Source: Pigoraptor vietnamica (taxonomy: Eukaryota; Opisthokonta; Filasterea). Taken from it: 47,937 nt of DNA. Where the stretch lies: assembly GCA_943704525.1 (NCBI GenBank), contig CALSCQ010002033.1:1-47937 (forward strand), given 5' to 3'. The position numbers and the translations under genes were made by a program. This document shows, piece after piece, positions 1 through 12,700 of this stretch (position 1 is its first letter; each line of letters begins with the position of its first letter). The notes beneath the pieces are model-generated. The model did no database searches, was not told the origin of the DNA, and was given only the letters and a program-made list of their open reading frames with translations.

Positions 1-89
1 TATATAGGGAAATGTTTGTATGTATGTGCGCGCGCGTGCGTGTGCTGTCCTCAGTACGCTTATCAAGTCTTGCGCTGAACGCCTCGCAG

Positions 90-278
90 ATCCTCGACGT
101 CGATGCCAAGGGCTACCTCACAACAGACGAGCTGACGCGCGCACTAACACAGAACGGCGAGCCCTTCTCCCAGGAGGAGATTGACGAGATGCTCACCGCC
201 GCCGTCGACCCCGAGAAGGGCGTCGTCTTCTACGATGATTTTGCCATGCTGCTTGGGGGAGAGGACTACGCGGGCTGA
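90..278 (+). CDS. DRC8: DRC8/EFCAB2-like EF-hand protein, last exon (5' partial)
   Basis: This is the terminal exon of a calmodulin-like EF-hand protein whose earlier exons lie off the left edge. A splice acceptor (cctcgcag) ends at 89 and the frame runs from ATC at 90 to the TGA at 276-278. The 62 residues hold one EF-hand loop (DVDAKGYLTTDEL) and a second, degenerate one (VDPEKGVVFYDDF), joined by a helix with the stretch GEPFSQEEIDEMLTAA. That linker and the phrase AxDPEK are, from memory, typical of EFCAB2/DRC8, a subunit of the nexin-dynein regulatory complex of motile cilia and flagella. If correct, the organism has a 9+2 flagellum. Bases 1-89 look like intron (GT/GC-rich). Another calmodulin-superfamily protein such as a centrin cannot be wholly excluded from the C-terminal half alone. 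The gene ends tail-to-tail with TAM41. Confidence 0.72.
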   Translation: MLDVDAKGYLTTDELTRALTQNGEPFSQEEIDEMLTAAVDPEKGVVFYDDFAMLLGGEDYAG

Positions 279-546
279 GGCACCTCGTGTGTTTTTTTAA
301 ATATTATGTCACATTCGCTTACTGTAGCATTCAACGTGCATTCACGGGCGAAAGAAAGTTTCGTGTCGTGCGTGTGGACCTCTAGTGCGATCATCTGCAA
401 ATGTGCCAGCACTGCTTGCGACGCTTCAAACTGCATTTCTGCCGGCCACCAGTGCCGCACGGAAATTCCACGCACGCACGCACTCCTACACTCTTCGTCC
501 ACATAGAGGCGACACAGGGACATTCTCACTGCGGAGAACCGCACGT
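279..546. other. Convergent spacer DRC8 / TAM41
   Basis: This is a 268-base gap between two genes that end towards each other. It holds only the two 3' untranslated regions; I see no further gene. Confidence 0.6.
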
Positions 547-2365
547 TCAGGCGCCCTCGGCTGATGATCGCGACGGCGACGCCGATCCCTTTCGCATCTT
601 GTCCACCTTGGCATTCGCGTACGCAATGGCCTTTGAAAAGCCCGCCGTGATGACACCCTTGGCCGCCGTCGAGAAGGACGTCCCGGCGACGGTCGCGGCG
701 GTAATCTTTCGGATGTACTGCGGCAACTTTTCGGCGTCGGCGCACGCCCTGATGAGCTCGTCGACGGCCTCGCTCGAAGGTCCCTGCGCGGCGTGGAGGG
801 GGTTCGCTTCGATGCGGCCGATGGCGCTCACGTGGGCGCTGCGAACGGTGACGCGATGCAGGGTTGAGAATTGACAGACTGAAGCAACAAGTAGGGCACA
901 CGCACAGGAAGAACACACAAGCACACGCGCCACAACACACACACACAGCTGCCAACCACAACCTCCACACATGTGCACGATGCACACGACCCCCGCCACC
1001 CACTTCATGATGGCGCGCCTCATCTGCGAAGGGAGGCTCCGAATCATCTGTGGTCGCTCTTGCGCGTACTCGTTCGAGAACGAAATCGTGCCGTGGTGGC
1101 GGTGCAACTTGAGATAGGCGCGCGAGAGCATGAGCTCGCGATACTCCGCCTGGAAGCCCGGAAGGCTGCCGTGCACGATGCGATCGACCTTCTTTGGGTC
1201 CTCGCCAAAGCGCATGCGGAAATCGCCGCCGTACGAGAATCCCGCAATGGTTCTGTCGAGCGCGCGTGCGTGCGTGCGCGCGTTCGTGTGTGCGTGTGTA
1301 GGCACACGAGAAAGAAGAGGAGATGGAGAACAACATAAAAACATTGTTCGCTTCGTGTTCGAATGGAGCGTGCAGCATATCGACCACAGCGGCACAGTCG
1401 GCAACACTCACCGGTACACGTCTGTTTCTTGGATAGTGGCGCCTGGCTTACCGTGCGTCAGCAGGGCGAGCGTCAGCGCAATCGAGCGATTCACAAGGTT
1501 CGCCTGCCTGCGCACACACACATCCACGCGGAATGTTCAGTCTCGTGCAAGCATCTAACACTACACAACACGTACAGTCGCAGAAAAACATGTAAACCCA
1601 CACACATACGCACACGCATGCACACACACATACAGGCACACGCGCGCGCACACTCACACACACACGCACACACACAAGCGGACTCATTACGCACCTGACT
1701 CGCGCGCAGTCCCTCAATACAAGCACGGGCTTCTGCAGGCGCCCAGCAAAGTACAGCGACGTCCACTCGACAAGGTCGGTGAGGAGGTCTTCAGTCGCAA
1801 CGACCCCGTACTTGATCATCCGACCCTCGCACATTAGGCGCGTGTTGTAGTAGACAGGCGCCCCCAAGTCGCGCTGCACTGCCGTGACCGCACCGGCGCC
1901 GAGGAAGCGGATGGCCGAGTAGTGGCTGGGATTCGCGCGAATGTTTTTCCGGTGCCAGTCCTTGGCATCCTCCACAGCGAATATAAAGTCAAGCATGTTG
2001 TCCTGAAAATAAGGCCCGCTTCAATAACAAAAAAAAAAGCAGTCGCACATCTCGCAGCATCACCATTTCGCGAGTGTAACTGCGCGGTGTACTGCACGCA
2101 CACGCACCTGGGGATTGTCGTTACCAGGCTGCAAAAACACGCCCGATCCATATGCGACGGCGTACGTGATAGGTGAGGGAAAGTGTGAGAGTATTCTCTC
2201 GAAAATCTCGGTGTTTGGACGCACGAAAGGAGCTGACGGCGTTGGCGCGCCGTTGCTCTTCTCCGCGGGTCGCTCATCCGCAAAGAAGCGCTTCGTGCAC
2301 GAAGGCAGCGCACACGCAGCGGACCTCAGAGGGTACGCACCCCTCGAGAGGAGGCGCAGCGCCAT
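547..2365 (-). CDS. TAM41: TAM41-like mitochondrial CDP-diacylglycerol synthase
   Basis: Five exons, in coding order 2108-2365, 1695-2002, 1412-1507, 1004-1252 and 547-838, join into a 400-aa protein. TAM41 (formerly MMP37) makes CDP-diacylglycerol from phosphatidic acid and CTP on the matrix side of the inner mitochondrial membrane, feeding cardiolipin synthesis. The nucleotidyltransferase signature is visible: YGSGVF at about residues 72-77 and MLDFIFAVED at about 89-98, followed by the family phrases WHRKN, SHYS, YYN and GFSYGGDFRM, and a basic C-terminal segment. The N-terminus (MALRLLSRGAYPLRSAA) is rich in Arg, Ala and Ser with no acidic residue, as in a mitochondrial presequence. All donors are GTG(C/A/G)GT. 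The exon 4 donor at 1003 is chosen because it alone keeps phase 2 with the exon 5 acceptor. The introns are GT-rich on the coding strand. Length matches the family. Confidence 0.9.
1590..1680. repeat. CA/CG-alternating microsatellite in TAM41 intron 2
   Basis: This is imperfect (CA)n with CG interruptions on the plus strand, so GT-type on the coding strand. It lies wholly inside the intron 1508-1694. Open frames through it give Cys-Val peptides and are not genes. Confidence 0.8.
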
Positions 2366-2613
2366 TTTCTAGAGAGGAAGCTCAGATAGAGCACTGGGAT
2401 GTGTCGTAAACTTTGAGCCGTCCAGTGCAATCACATGTGCCAGTCCGGTCGAAGTGGAGCACGGGACATCCGGGGTGTGATGGACTCGGATTCGAAAAGA
2501 AAACACACCAACACACTCTTCGATTCGAACAAGAGGGGGGCATCTTTTTCTTGGAGCGTGCTTGTGCGAGTGTCGCCGTGCGCAGCCCGCGTGTGCTGGC
2601 GTCGGTTGCGACC
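2366..2613. promoter_or_regulatory. Head-to-head promoter interval TAM41 / ANKFY1
   Basis: TAM41 begins leftwards at 2365 and ANKFY1 rightwards at 2614, so these 248 bases must carry both promoters and 5' leaders. I see no clear TATA box. The ANKFY1 start context is gcgaccATGT, favourable for initiation. Confidence 0.5.
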
Positions 2614-5600
2614 ATGTCGGGTCCGAATTCCCCGCGGCCAATGGCCCGTGGGACCGGCAAAACGGGGAGCAACGATGCACTGCCACTCGCCGAAGTGCAG
2701 TCGTGTGAGTGCTAATCATCTGTCGCAATCCTGCGTGCGCGTGTCATTATGCGCAGGTCGCTGTGGACGACACCTGGAGCGCGCGTTGCGACAGTTCTCA
2801 GCCGCATATTTAAGTGTATTCGGGTGTGCCTTATGCGCATTCGTTACTGTTGGGGTAGTGTGGGGTATCCGATTGGCGCTTACGGGCTCGAGGCTCACAC
2901 GGATTGCACTTTCTTTGCGCACGCAGCGGACCCCGTTAAGCTGCAGAAGCACCTGACGCTGCTGAGGCAAGAGTATCTCAAGCTCCAGTCGAAGATGCTC
3001 GAGATGGAGAAGGCGCTCGCCATCGCTACGGCAGCGGCCAACCAAACCGCGCGCGACAACTACGTCGCACGCATCCTCAAGAAAGTGGAGGAGCTCTTCG
3101 ACAAGGATACGTTCAGGTGTGTGCGCCGTGTGGACTCAAGCGCGCATTCATCGTGTTCGTGTGTGCACATACTGTTGTCAATTGTATCCTCCGGATGCCG
3201 TTGGATTCAAACGCCCATTCGTCGTGTTCGCGTGCACGCAGTGATGTCGCCGTGAAGGTCGGCGGTCGTGTGATCCGCGCGCACAAGTTTGTTCTTCTTG
3301 CGCGGGGCGAGCGATGGACCGACGGCGACTTCAACAAGGTGACCGAGATTGAGCTGCCGAATCTTTCGTTCGAGGTCGGGTGGGCGCTGCTCCGCTGGGT
3401 TTACACGGACCGCACCGAGATTCGCCAGGACGTGCAGTTTGCGATCGAGCTGCTTACGGCGTCGAACAAGTACTCGCTCATCGGGCTGAAGGAGAGGTGA
3501 ATGAGTGGGCGCAGCGTGCTTGTTACTGTCTGCGAAAAAGCCTGCAAACGGCGCATGTCTATTCCGCTTTTTGCGAGTGCACTAGCAGTCAAAACCCATT
3601 GTGACACTCTCTTTTGCGTCACCCCGTTGACATTTTTGACTTCGCCAAGGTGTGAGCACGTGCTCGTGTCGTGCGTGACGGTCGAGAACGCCTGCAACCT
3701 CTTCGAAGTGGCCGACACTGCGGCCGCGTCCGAGCTTCGCCGCGTGTGCGCGACGCTCATCCTCAATTACTGGCACGAGATCCCCGAGGCCAAGTTTGCG
3801 GCCATGCCCGCGCCTCTTCTCTACGAGCTCTTCAAGCAGATAACGCGGTACCCCCTGCACATGGCCATCAAGCACGGCCGCGAGGACGTCGTGTTCCTGT
3901 TTCTCATCGAACACAGCACGGACGCGTCGCGCATGATCAGCGAGAGGGACGACGCCGGCGACGTCCCGCTCCATCTTGCGCTCGTGGACAGGCACGAGGA
4001 GGTCGCGCGCACGCTCGTGAGCCACGCGTGCGACGTCGACTCGCCCCGCGCGAGCGACGGATACACGCTCCTCCACGCCGCGCTGGACCGCTGCGACACG
4101 TTTTCCGCCGATTTTCTCATCGACAATGGGGCGAACGTGGCAGCCGCGAGTGCGGACGGCTCTCTCCCCATGCACGTGGCCACGGCGAAGAACCTCCCGG
4201 CAATGGTCACGCACCTTCTTTCTGCGCGCGCCCCGTGCAATGCGCAGGACTCTCTCGGCCGCACCGCGCTGCACGTGGCCGTCGCCAACGACTTTGTGGA
4301 CGTCGTCGCCGTGCTGTTGAAAGAAGCCGAGGGGCTCAACTTGAACGTGCGCGACAAGGAGGGACGGCCGGCGGTGTGGCTGGCGCTGGAGAGAAAGAAG
4401 TTTGGCCTCGCGACGACGCTGCGCAACAGCGGGTGCGACTTGCGTGTCGCCGACGCCACGTTCGACTCGATGCTGCATCGGGCGCTGCGCCTCGAAATGG
4501 CGGAGGCGGCGGAGTTTCTCATCGACAGCGGCGTCGAACTTAACCTCGGGGGCGCAGGCGGGCAGACGCCGCTGCACATTGCGTGCGAGAAGGGGATGGT
4601 GGGTTGGATACCACACGCCGTGCAATTGGGAGTCCCCGGGGGGGATGGGGATTTGCGTGCATGAGCGCAGAGTGCACTGTATTTACTGATTCGCGATGGC
4701 ACCGCAGGTGTCGACTGTCACGCGCCTTCTCGAGAAGGGCGCCAATCCAAACGCGAAGGACAGCGCGGGCACGTCCGTCTTGCACACGTGCGTGCACTTT
4801 GACCGCCCGGAGGCGCTCGAGGCCGTCCTCGTGGACCCTTCCAAGCTGGAGCTCAACGCGCGCGATGGGTCCGACGAAAGTCCGCTCACGCTCGCGCTTG
4901 CGCAAGACAAGCACCACCTCGCCCAGCGCCTCATGGAGGCCGGCGCCGACGTCGACTCGAAGTACGCCAAGGGCCTCATGCCCCTCCACAACCGTATCCT
5001 CGCGGGCGACGAGAAGGGCGCGCTGTTTTTGCTGCGGCACAAGGCATCGATTGAGGCGCAGGCGCCTGCGCCGCTGCGTCGCGTGCCCCTGCAGCTCGCC
5101 GTTCAGCACAAGCTCCAGCGCGTCGTGGAGGAGCTCTGCAAACTCGGGGCGAAGGTCGACGTTCCGGACGAGGCGGGTGCACCGCCGGTGTGGGCCGCGC
5201 TGTGCGCTGGGAGCGAAGGGATCGCCACTGTTCTGGTGCGTTACAAGTGCGAGCTGAACGGGCGGGATCGCGACGGAAACGCCATGCTCCATCAGGCAAT
5301 CGTGAAGCGCAACTCTGCGGCCGCGGTCTTTTTGGCAAAGAACGGCGCGGACGTGAACGCGAAGGCTGGCGACGGGCGTACTCCGCTGCACATGGCGGCA
5401 TCCGAGGGCCTTGCGGACGTGGTCGAGGCGCTCCTCGCGAAGCAGGCGACGGTGAACGCGACGGACGCCGAGCAGCGCACGGCCCTCCACGTGGCGGTTG
5501 CGGCGAAGCACGACAGTGCCGTGGCTGCGCTGCTGACGCACCCCGGCATCGACCTCGCGCTGAGGAACAAGGAGGGCAGGACGGCGTTTGGGATTGCGCT

Positions 5601-7245
5601 CGAGACGAAGAACGAGGAAATCGCAAAGACTATGCTTTCGAAGAGTCCCGCGGTCGCCGACCACGTCGACGCCAACGGACGCAATTTCCTGCACGTCGCT
5701 TCGGAGGCGGGCGATCTCGAGCGCGTGCTCTTCCTGCTCGTCATCCGCGTCGACGTCGATGCGCGCACGCACGACGCCCAGAATGCCACCGCGCTGAGTG
5801 GGTAGCATGGCCTCGCTACGTTGATCTGCATTTCCCCAAATGAGAAAGAGTGCGACCGCAATCACTTTAGCTGTTGCTTACGCTGTGCCTAATTCTGTGC
5901 CGGCGCAGTCCTTGCCTCGACGCGCGGCAACGAAACGGTGTGCCGCCATCTCATCCAGGCGGGCGCGGAGGTGAACGCGGCCGACAGCCAGCGCCGCACC
6001 GCCCTCCACTTTGCGTCGCAGGCGAACCACGGGGCCATCGTGAACCTCCTCCTCGAAAACGGCGCCGACGTGGGGAGGGCCGACTCGGAGGGCAACACGC
6101 GTGGGTGTCACTAGGCGCACGCCTTTGTCTGTGTGCACGCGTAGCCTTCGGTGACAAGGATCACTTGCTCACTTACATATGACACCTGTGCTCACGTTCT
6201 TTGGTTCTTGCGTCTCGCAGCGCTCCACCTCGCCATCGAGCGCCGCCATGTGCACATCGTGCGCACGCTGCTGAAGGAGGGAGGGACGACGCCGATCGTT
6301 GCGAATGCCAAGGGGCACACGCCGCTGCACGTCCTCGGGATCAACGGCGCGGGTCCCAACGCGCTCGCCGTGTTTGAAATTCTCTCGCAGGCGGGCTGCG
6401 TGTCCGACATCAACGCGACGGACCACGACGGCAACACGGCGCTCCTGCTGGCGTTCGCCGCCGGCGCCGAACAGCTGTGCGTCGCGCTCGTCCGCGCAAA
6501 GGCGCACGTGTCGATTCCCAACCGCAACGGGTTTTCGTGCATGGATTCCGGCAACAGGGGGCGCATCCAGAAGGCCATGCTGGGTGTGTGCGCGCGTCTG
6601 CCGCCGCGAGAGCGTGCTTGTGAACGTGTGTGCGTTGTAAGATGTGTTTGCAATTGCTGATGTTGCACTCTTCTTACGCTGCAGAGGCCGTCCCCGGCGA
6701 ACTCGCGTGGCTTGATGCGAAGGAGTGCCAGAACTGCAAGGCGAAATTCACGGTCCAGAAGCGCAAGCACCACTGGTGCGTTTCTAAAGTGACCGGCACT
6801 TGTGCGTGTGTCTGTGTTTTTGCGGTTGGCACGCGACCGAAAACGCGTTTTTTTAATCTCGTTGGAGCGCTTTCGACACAAGTATTTGTGGCGCCCCTTG
6901 CTACACGTGGCTTTTGTGTTTGAGAGAGGCCGCTGCTCACTTCCTACTGTCCACTCTTCGCCTCCAGCCGGCACTGCGCGCGCATCCTGTGCAACAAGTG
7001 CTCGTCGCGACAGCTGCCGATCATCAAGTTTGACGAAATGAAGCCGGTCCGCGTGTGCGACACGTGCTACGACGTCATCGCGGCTATGGCCGGGCAGCCG
7101 CCGCTCCCTCCGGTGAGTGCTAGCGAAGAGATTGCGACTCTGCTGCTCCTTCGTTGGCCTGCGTGCTAATGCTTGCACTTGCGTTTGTGTGTGCGCGCAG
7201 GAGGCGTTGCGAAGGAACGACAGCGGCGAGATGGACGACGATTAG
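2614..7245 (+). CDS. ANKFY1: ANKFY1 / Rabankyrin-5 (BTB, ankyrin repeats, FYVE)
   Basis: Ten exons (2614-2704, 2927-3116, 3242-3496, 3650-4598, 4708-5797, 5909-6100, 6221-6583, 6685-6775, 6968-7112, 7201-7245) give a 1136-aa protein, close to the animal length as I recall it. Order: short coiled coil (about 31-92, LQKHLTLLRQEYLKLQSK); BTB domain (about 94-180, SDVAVKVGGRVIRAHKFVL); BACK-like region; some 20 ankyrin repeats to about residue 1035; and a C-terminal FYVE finger (about 1048-1118). The FYVE finger has all signature parts: WLDA, the basic patch RKHHCRHC (restored only by the intron 8 splice), and RVCDTCYD. The family binds Rab5 and phosphatidylinositol 3-phosphate on early endosomes and acts in fluid uptake. 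Splicing across intron 6 creates the ankyrin motif TPLHLA, which supports that join. The full domain order is shared with animal ANKFY1. Confidence 0.95.
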
Positions 7246-7627
7246 ACTGCTCTTTGTGCGTGTGTTTTTGCGTAGCTTGTCTGTTTTGCGCGTTTGAAGT
7301 AAAGGGTCAAGAACAGTCGTGGCCTGCGACATGCCAGCAGCGCAGCAGTGCCTTTGTTGTTTGCCGGCGGAAGGATTGAGAGTGAGAAGCCGAGTAACGC
7401 ACTGCGCTTGGTGACGTCATCAAATGTGTAGCCGACAAGGCGTGACACAACAACACGGCGGCTACACACACAATGCACGCACGCACACACGCGCACCCGC
7501 ACACACTCGCGCCAAGGCAGCACATAAGGTCTGAGGTTTAATTCTGCACACTCGTAGTTTGCATCACCACACATTGACTAGCGGTTCCCTACTGCATACA
7601 TTTCCTCGCAAGCACCATCTTGACACG
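7246..7627. other. Spacer between ANKFY1 and PPCS
   Basis: These 382 bases hold the ANKFY1 3' region and the PPCS promoter. There is a CA-rich stretch near 7466-7510. I see no gene, hairpin or clear core-promoter motif. Confidence 0.5.
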
Positions 7628-7854
7628 ATGGCAACGAAGGAGCCCACGTGGGCGGAGTACTTCCGCGCGACGCCCCCTCCCACCGGACTGGACGTGCACT
7701 CGGCTGCGATGCGACAGTTTGTGGAAGCGCAGCGCGTGGCTGGCAGGCGAACTGTCCTCGTCACGGTGCGTAGACGTATAGTATTGTGTGTGTGCGTGCT
7801 GGGTGGGTGTTTGTGTGATGTGTGCGTGTAGTGTGTGTGTGTGTGCGTGTGTGC

Positions 7855-7919
<65 letters not shown>

Positions 7920-9524
7920 TGTGTTTGTGCCTGTCAGATGCGCTTTTACGGCTGGCGCCATGTTGGCAGCGAGACAGTTCAAAACAGAGCTGCATTGACC
8001 GATTTCTCACTCGTCCAATGTGCTTCTTCTCTGTCCGCGTTGCAGTCTGGTGGCACGACAGTCCCTCTTGAACAGCAAACCGTGCGCTTTCTCGACAACT
8101 TCAGTGCGGGCACGCGCGGATCTGCCTCCACCGAGTATCCGCTCCTAATGCCTCTGCTCCTTGCGTGGGCGTGGAGTCACTGTTGCGTGTGATGTGCTGC
8201 GCATGGTCAGCGCTGGCCGACACCGTGCGTTCAACGCCGCGTTCTCACGCGACACCATATGGCGCCTTAACGTCCCTCGCGAAGGTATTTCCTGGACCGC
8301 GGCTATGCAGTGATCTTCATGCACAGGCACCACAGCCTGGAGCCCTTCACGCGCCACTTTCCGCGCGAACGCTTCTTCGAACTTTTCGCGCTGAAACAGG
8401 ATGATACGAAGGTGGAAGGTATGCGTGCAGCCGAGAATGCGCGACTCTGGGCGACGCTCACGCTTGGATTCGCTGACGTATGTGTTTGCAGTGGCGCCGC
8501 AGTATCACGAGCAACTTCGCGCAAATCTCGTCAAATACCATAAGGTGCGAAGGACGGCCTTTGTTCTCCTATCGCACTCCGGCGCACCCCTGTGTGCTGT
8601 GTTTCTCGTTCAAGCTGTCAGTGCCAATTCGTCAAACAGCGCCCGTCCGAAGAGATTATTTATGCCTGTGTTGCCGCTGAGCAGGCCGTCTCCGAGGGAC
8701 GCCTCCTCAAAATCCCGTTCGTGACGGTGACGGACTACCTCTTCCTCCTCCGCGAGGCGTCGCACGTTATGAGTGCGCTCGGTAGCGCGGCAATGCTCTA
8801 TTTGGCGGCCGCCGTTTCGGACTTCTTCATCCCATCGTCGGCGATGGTGCGTGCGCGCACTTCATCGTGTTGACGCGTCGCCACGTTATAGTCGCTAACT
8901 CTAGCTAACCCTACTCCAGACCCAACACAAGATCCAAAGCGGCGACGGGCCATTGCGGCTGACGATGGAGCAGGTGCCAAAGATTCTCGCGCCTCTCGTG
9001 CGTGAGTGGGCACCGCACGCTTTTACGATATCTTTCAAGGTGGGTACGCGAGCTGTCTTGTTCGTCTGCGGTGTGCAGCTCATGGCAGCTACGTTGCATT
9101 GCTTCTTGGCTCAGTGTTGTTAACTTGCATGCAACGCAGCTTGAAACGGACCCGGCAATTCTCATTTCGAAGGCACGCGGCTCCATCGAGCGCTATGGCC
9201 ACCAGCTCGTTATTGGGAACATTCTCAACACGCGCAAGGTTGGGGCACATGCTTTAGCCATTCACTTGGATTTTTTTTTTTATTAGTGTGTCGATTTTTT
9301 ATCACAGTGAGTCGGATGGTTGTATGGTCTATTGCCTCTTGTCAACAATATTTCTGTTCGACGCGCAGTATACGGTCACATTTGTCACGCGTGAGGGCGC
9401 GACGGACCTGACGCTGCCTCCGAACGAGCGCGATGACCCCAACCGGGAAATTGAGACGGACATTGTGGACAGGGTGATCGCCCTGCATGACGCTTTTGTC
9501 GCGACGAATCCGGGCGACGGATAG
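7628..9524 (+). CDS. PPCS: Phosphopantothenate--cysteine ligase
   Basis: Eight exons (7628-7765, 8046-8134, 8285-8418, 8492-8544, 8622-8846, 8920-9039, 9140-9238, 9369-9524) give a 337-aa protein. It joins cysteine to 4'-phosphopantothenate with a nucleotide triphosphate, the second step of coenzyme A synthesis. Family phrases in order: [13 protein letters not shown] (formed by the first splice), [13 protein letters not shown], the short HRHHSLEPF loop, [33 protein letters not shown] and [10 protein letters not shown]. It is the stand-alone eukaryotic type: there is no fused decarboxylase (CoaC) domain as in most bacterial CoaBC. The exon 5 acceptor at 8621 (ctgtcag) is the weakest call. Intron 1 holds a 60-base perfect (GT)30. 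PPCS ends tail-to-tail with FNIP. Confidence 0.93.
7857..7916. repeat. (GT)30 microsatellite in PPCS intron 1
   Basis: Sixty bases of uninterrupted GT on the coding strand, between the donor at 7766 and the acceptor at 8045. Confidence 0.95.
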
Positions 9525-9736
9525 AGCAAATGAGATTTGCTGTGTGTGGGGGTTTTTTAAAGGATTAAGTCCATCCAAGTATAAGAAAATTCATTATGCT
9601 ATTAGGCCAGGGGCCACTTCTGAAAAAGGAGGTGTTGGTCTGCATGACTTGACTGCATTAAAGACCCAGAGCTATGCTCCCTCAGGTCGTCCGAATCTCC
9701 CAAGGCTTGTTTTTCATATAAACTTTTCACTCTTCA

Positions 9737-12700
9737 CTATTCAATGTCATCCAGCAAACGCAAACGAGTCGCAACATTCGGCGTGTGCGTCGAGGCCACA
9801 GCCACGAGGAGGGGAAGGTCCGACAGGTGAATCCTGCGGCGCACGATTTAAGCAAAGCATCGGAATGAAGGGAACAAAAGGAAAACAAAAAGAACAACAA
9901 ACGATAAACTAAGGTCTGGAACCTTACGGCCTTCTGCAGCCTAATACACCACAAACAAACAAACAAGGTAACGAGAGGCTGCCTCATCCAATGCGGAAAC
10001 CAACCCGAGCGATCGCGCCATGCTACGTCCTGACAGTGGCGACTCCCCAGCCTCCGCGACGAATGCGGCGATGACGCGGCTGCGGTGATACAGCTCTTGC
10101 AATCGATCCTCAACGAACATGATGCACTGCGCGCACATAAACATCAGGCTGGCTGAGCGCAGAGTGAGGGACAGCAAAGGGTGTACAGCCTTACGGAAGA
10201 CACTCGTCTGCAAATGCACGCGCGATTGCACATAACACGCATCGCTTTTAGCCGACCAGACTTTCCAGAGATCGAGCACTCCTAACATCGCACTGATAGG
10301 ACTACAAGCAGAGGCGCATACCGTTTCGGCCGGCATGCCCATTTCCGCGAGTTCTCGCAAGGAGGCGAACAGGGACACGACAAACTCGGACGGTTCCACA
10401 GACGACATCGACACATCCTCCGTCCTGTGCATATTCAGATTGTTAGAAACTCTCCGGAACAGAGGGCAAAAAACAAACAAACAAAACATCACGCATGTAA
10501 TTGCCTGACACTCACGCGAAGGGGTGGTCTTTTCCGTCGTTCGTGCGGATGATTTCGCAACGCCTACAATGGAAATTTAAAGTTATGCATGCAAACGTAG
10601 CCAGGCCGTTCAAAGCGTTACCTCAGCCACATAACGCACCATCGGTTTGTGTCGCCGACGATGCACACGGCCTGTGCGATGGGCTCGTCCAGCACGGACT
10701 CCTGCAAGCGCACATCGTCAGCAGGACGACATGGGGGCATAAGACTCAGCATAAAGCACGCTGTGAAATTTGCACATTCATCAATGTGCACATCACACAC
10801 GCGCCAAACAGAGCACACGCACACAGAAAGAGAACAACTTAAATCCAGATGATCCACGCACCTCCACCGACGCCTTCAGGTCCGCCGCGACCTCCGGTCC
10901 GAAATCGAACGACGGGCACCCCATGACGGCGAGGTCCGGCACATAGGAGCGCCAATAACCGGCGATAAGCGAGCGGCCAAACGTCTTGCTGTAAATGCGC
11001 TCGGGGACGTACGGAAGGCCGTGGGGCACCGGCCTTCGCGTCTCCGGGATAATGCGGTGGCGCACATACCTGTTTGCCACAGCAGTCAGTCACAACTACA
11101 TCTTCCAACGCCATCATGCACAGTGCAACGCCACGTAAGTTCGCACACGGCTCACCCGAGCATGGGAATTTCTTCAAAGTCCGCGAAGGGCGCACCCGAG
11201 GACCCGTCCAATGTGTTTGACAACGCAGAGTCCGTCGGCGTGCTGGTTGTGTCCGGCGCCTTATTACTTCCGGCAGAATCGGGTGCCTTCTGTGCAACGA
11301 GGGCCGTGCGCCCCGGGGTCGACGCACTTGTCGACTGTGGCGCAACAGCAGACGACGACGACGCTGTCGTGGACTCGCCTCGCAGCGACGCGTTCGCAGA
11401 CACCCGTGGCGTGCTCCGCGCGGTAGAAGGCGACTGGTCCGCAACCTCCATCACGGTCTCAAGGCGGCCGAGCGGCGTTGTGCTCCCCCCTCGTGGCGCA
11501 TGCAGCGGTTCGGGAGTGTCCACGCGCCGCAGAGCCGAGGGATCGGAAGGATTTGGCGAGGCGTCGTATTGCACGGAGAGGCGACGAGCGCCCGTGTTGC
11601 TGCCGGGCACAGCGACGCTGACGGTGGGCATCGTGTCGACCGTCTCGAACACCTCGTTGCAGCGCACAAAGTACGACGCGACGTACAGGAGACGGCACAC
11701 GAGGTCCTTGTTCGCGCCGACGATGACGGTGCGCGCGAGACGCGGAGGCATGCCGAGGCAGCCGTACAGGTCGCCCAGCTGCGCCCACAGCGGATTGTAC
11801 GGGAAGAATTTGGCCTGCACGTCGAGAGCCTCCGACTCGTGCTTGTCGATCGTCAGCGCGCCGCGGTCCGCCGTGGGTGCCACGGTGGGAACCCACGCGA
11901 GGTGGTGAGAGAGCACCGCGGTGAACAGGCTCGACAGGAAGAAGCCGCAGCGGCGGCCGTCAACCTCCCCAACAAGGCGCGACAGTTCGCGAACAAAGCG
12001 AGCGGAGAGGGTGCGAGAGCGCGACGGGAAAGTCGTCATGTTGAGCCACACGGGCTCCTGGACGCGGGGGACAGAGTAGATGGCCTGAACCTCACGACGG
12101 AACCGCGCGGTCATCGCTATCACGCCCGAGTGCCCGTGCAGGCCCAGCGGTGGGAAAGAATCCCTCAGCGGTCCGTTCGACGGCGTGTGCGGGGAGTGGC
12201 CGCCCGCCGCGTGCTGTGGGCCGCCACGCTGCGGGGACGGCGTGGATGGGTGCGCGTGCGACGCGTGCGACGGAGGCGCGTGCATCTGCGTCACAATGAT
12301 GCCCATGACAGACGTAAGGAGCCGGCGCATGCGCGCCTCGACGATGGCAAAGTGGGAGAAGAAGAAGTCGTGAAGCACGCGGTTGCCCTCCGTCTCGCCC
12401 TGTGCGCACGACACGCGGGAACACGTGTCAGTTACATTCAGGAATCGCCCGCCCATCAACATCGCAAGCGCAACACGGAGAGGGACGTGAATCCGCACAC
12501 CAGTGGCAAACTACAGGGAACGTCGAACGAGAGTAGAACAGCGGACCATAACCCACGTCGTGCAGACTGAAGATGACGCAGACGGCGAAACGTGGCCGTC
12601 GGACTCTGCGCGCAGGCGCCTGCGGCTGCTGCTCCTCTGTCTCGGCGTCGTCGTCGTCCTACGTTCAAGAGGAAGGTCAACTTGAACGTTGGACGATCCT

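Noticed and set aside
266-1411. 381-codon minus-strand frame over the TAM41 3' exons
   Set aside because: Wrong frame relative to the conserved TAM41 phrases and crossing three introns; Arg/His-rich shadow.
3582-5865. Long minus-strand frames opposite ANKFY1
   Set aside because: Antisense shadows of GC-rich ankyrin repeats, with no motif.
9744-9826. Plus-strand ATG frame MSSSKRKRVATFGVC ending in a good GTGAAT donor
   Set aside because: The minus strand here is the last exon of FNIP with a conserved tail, and no continuing plus-strand exon follows.
9941-10004. FNIP ending at the stop at 9941 without the last intron
   Set aside because: The spliced alternative (donor GTTGGT at 10004 to acceptor at 9834) restores the family's C-terminal DLPLL/ASTH phrase; the unspliced end is low-complexity.
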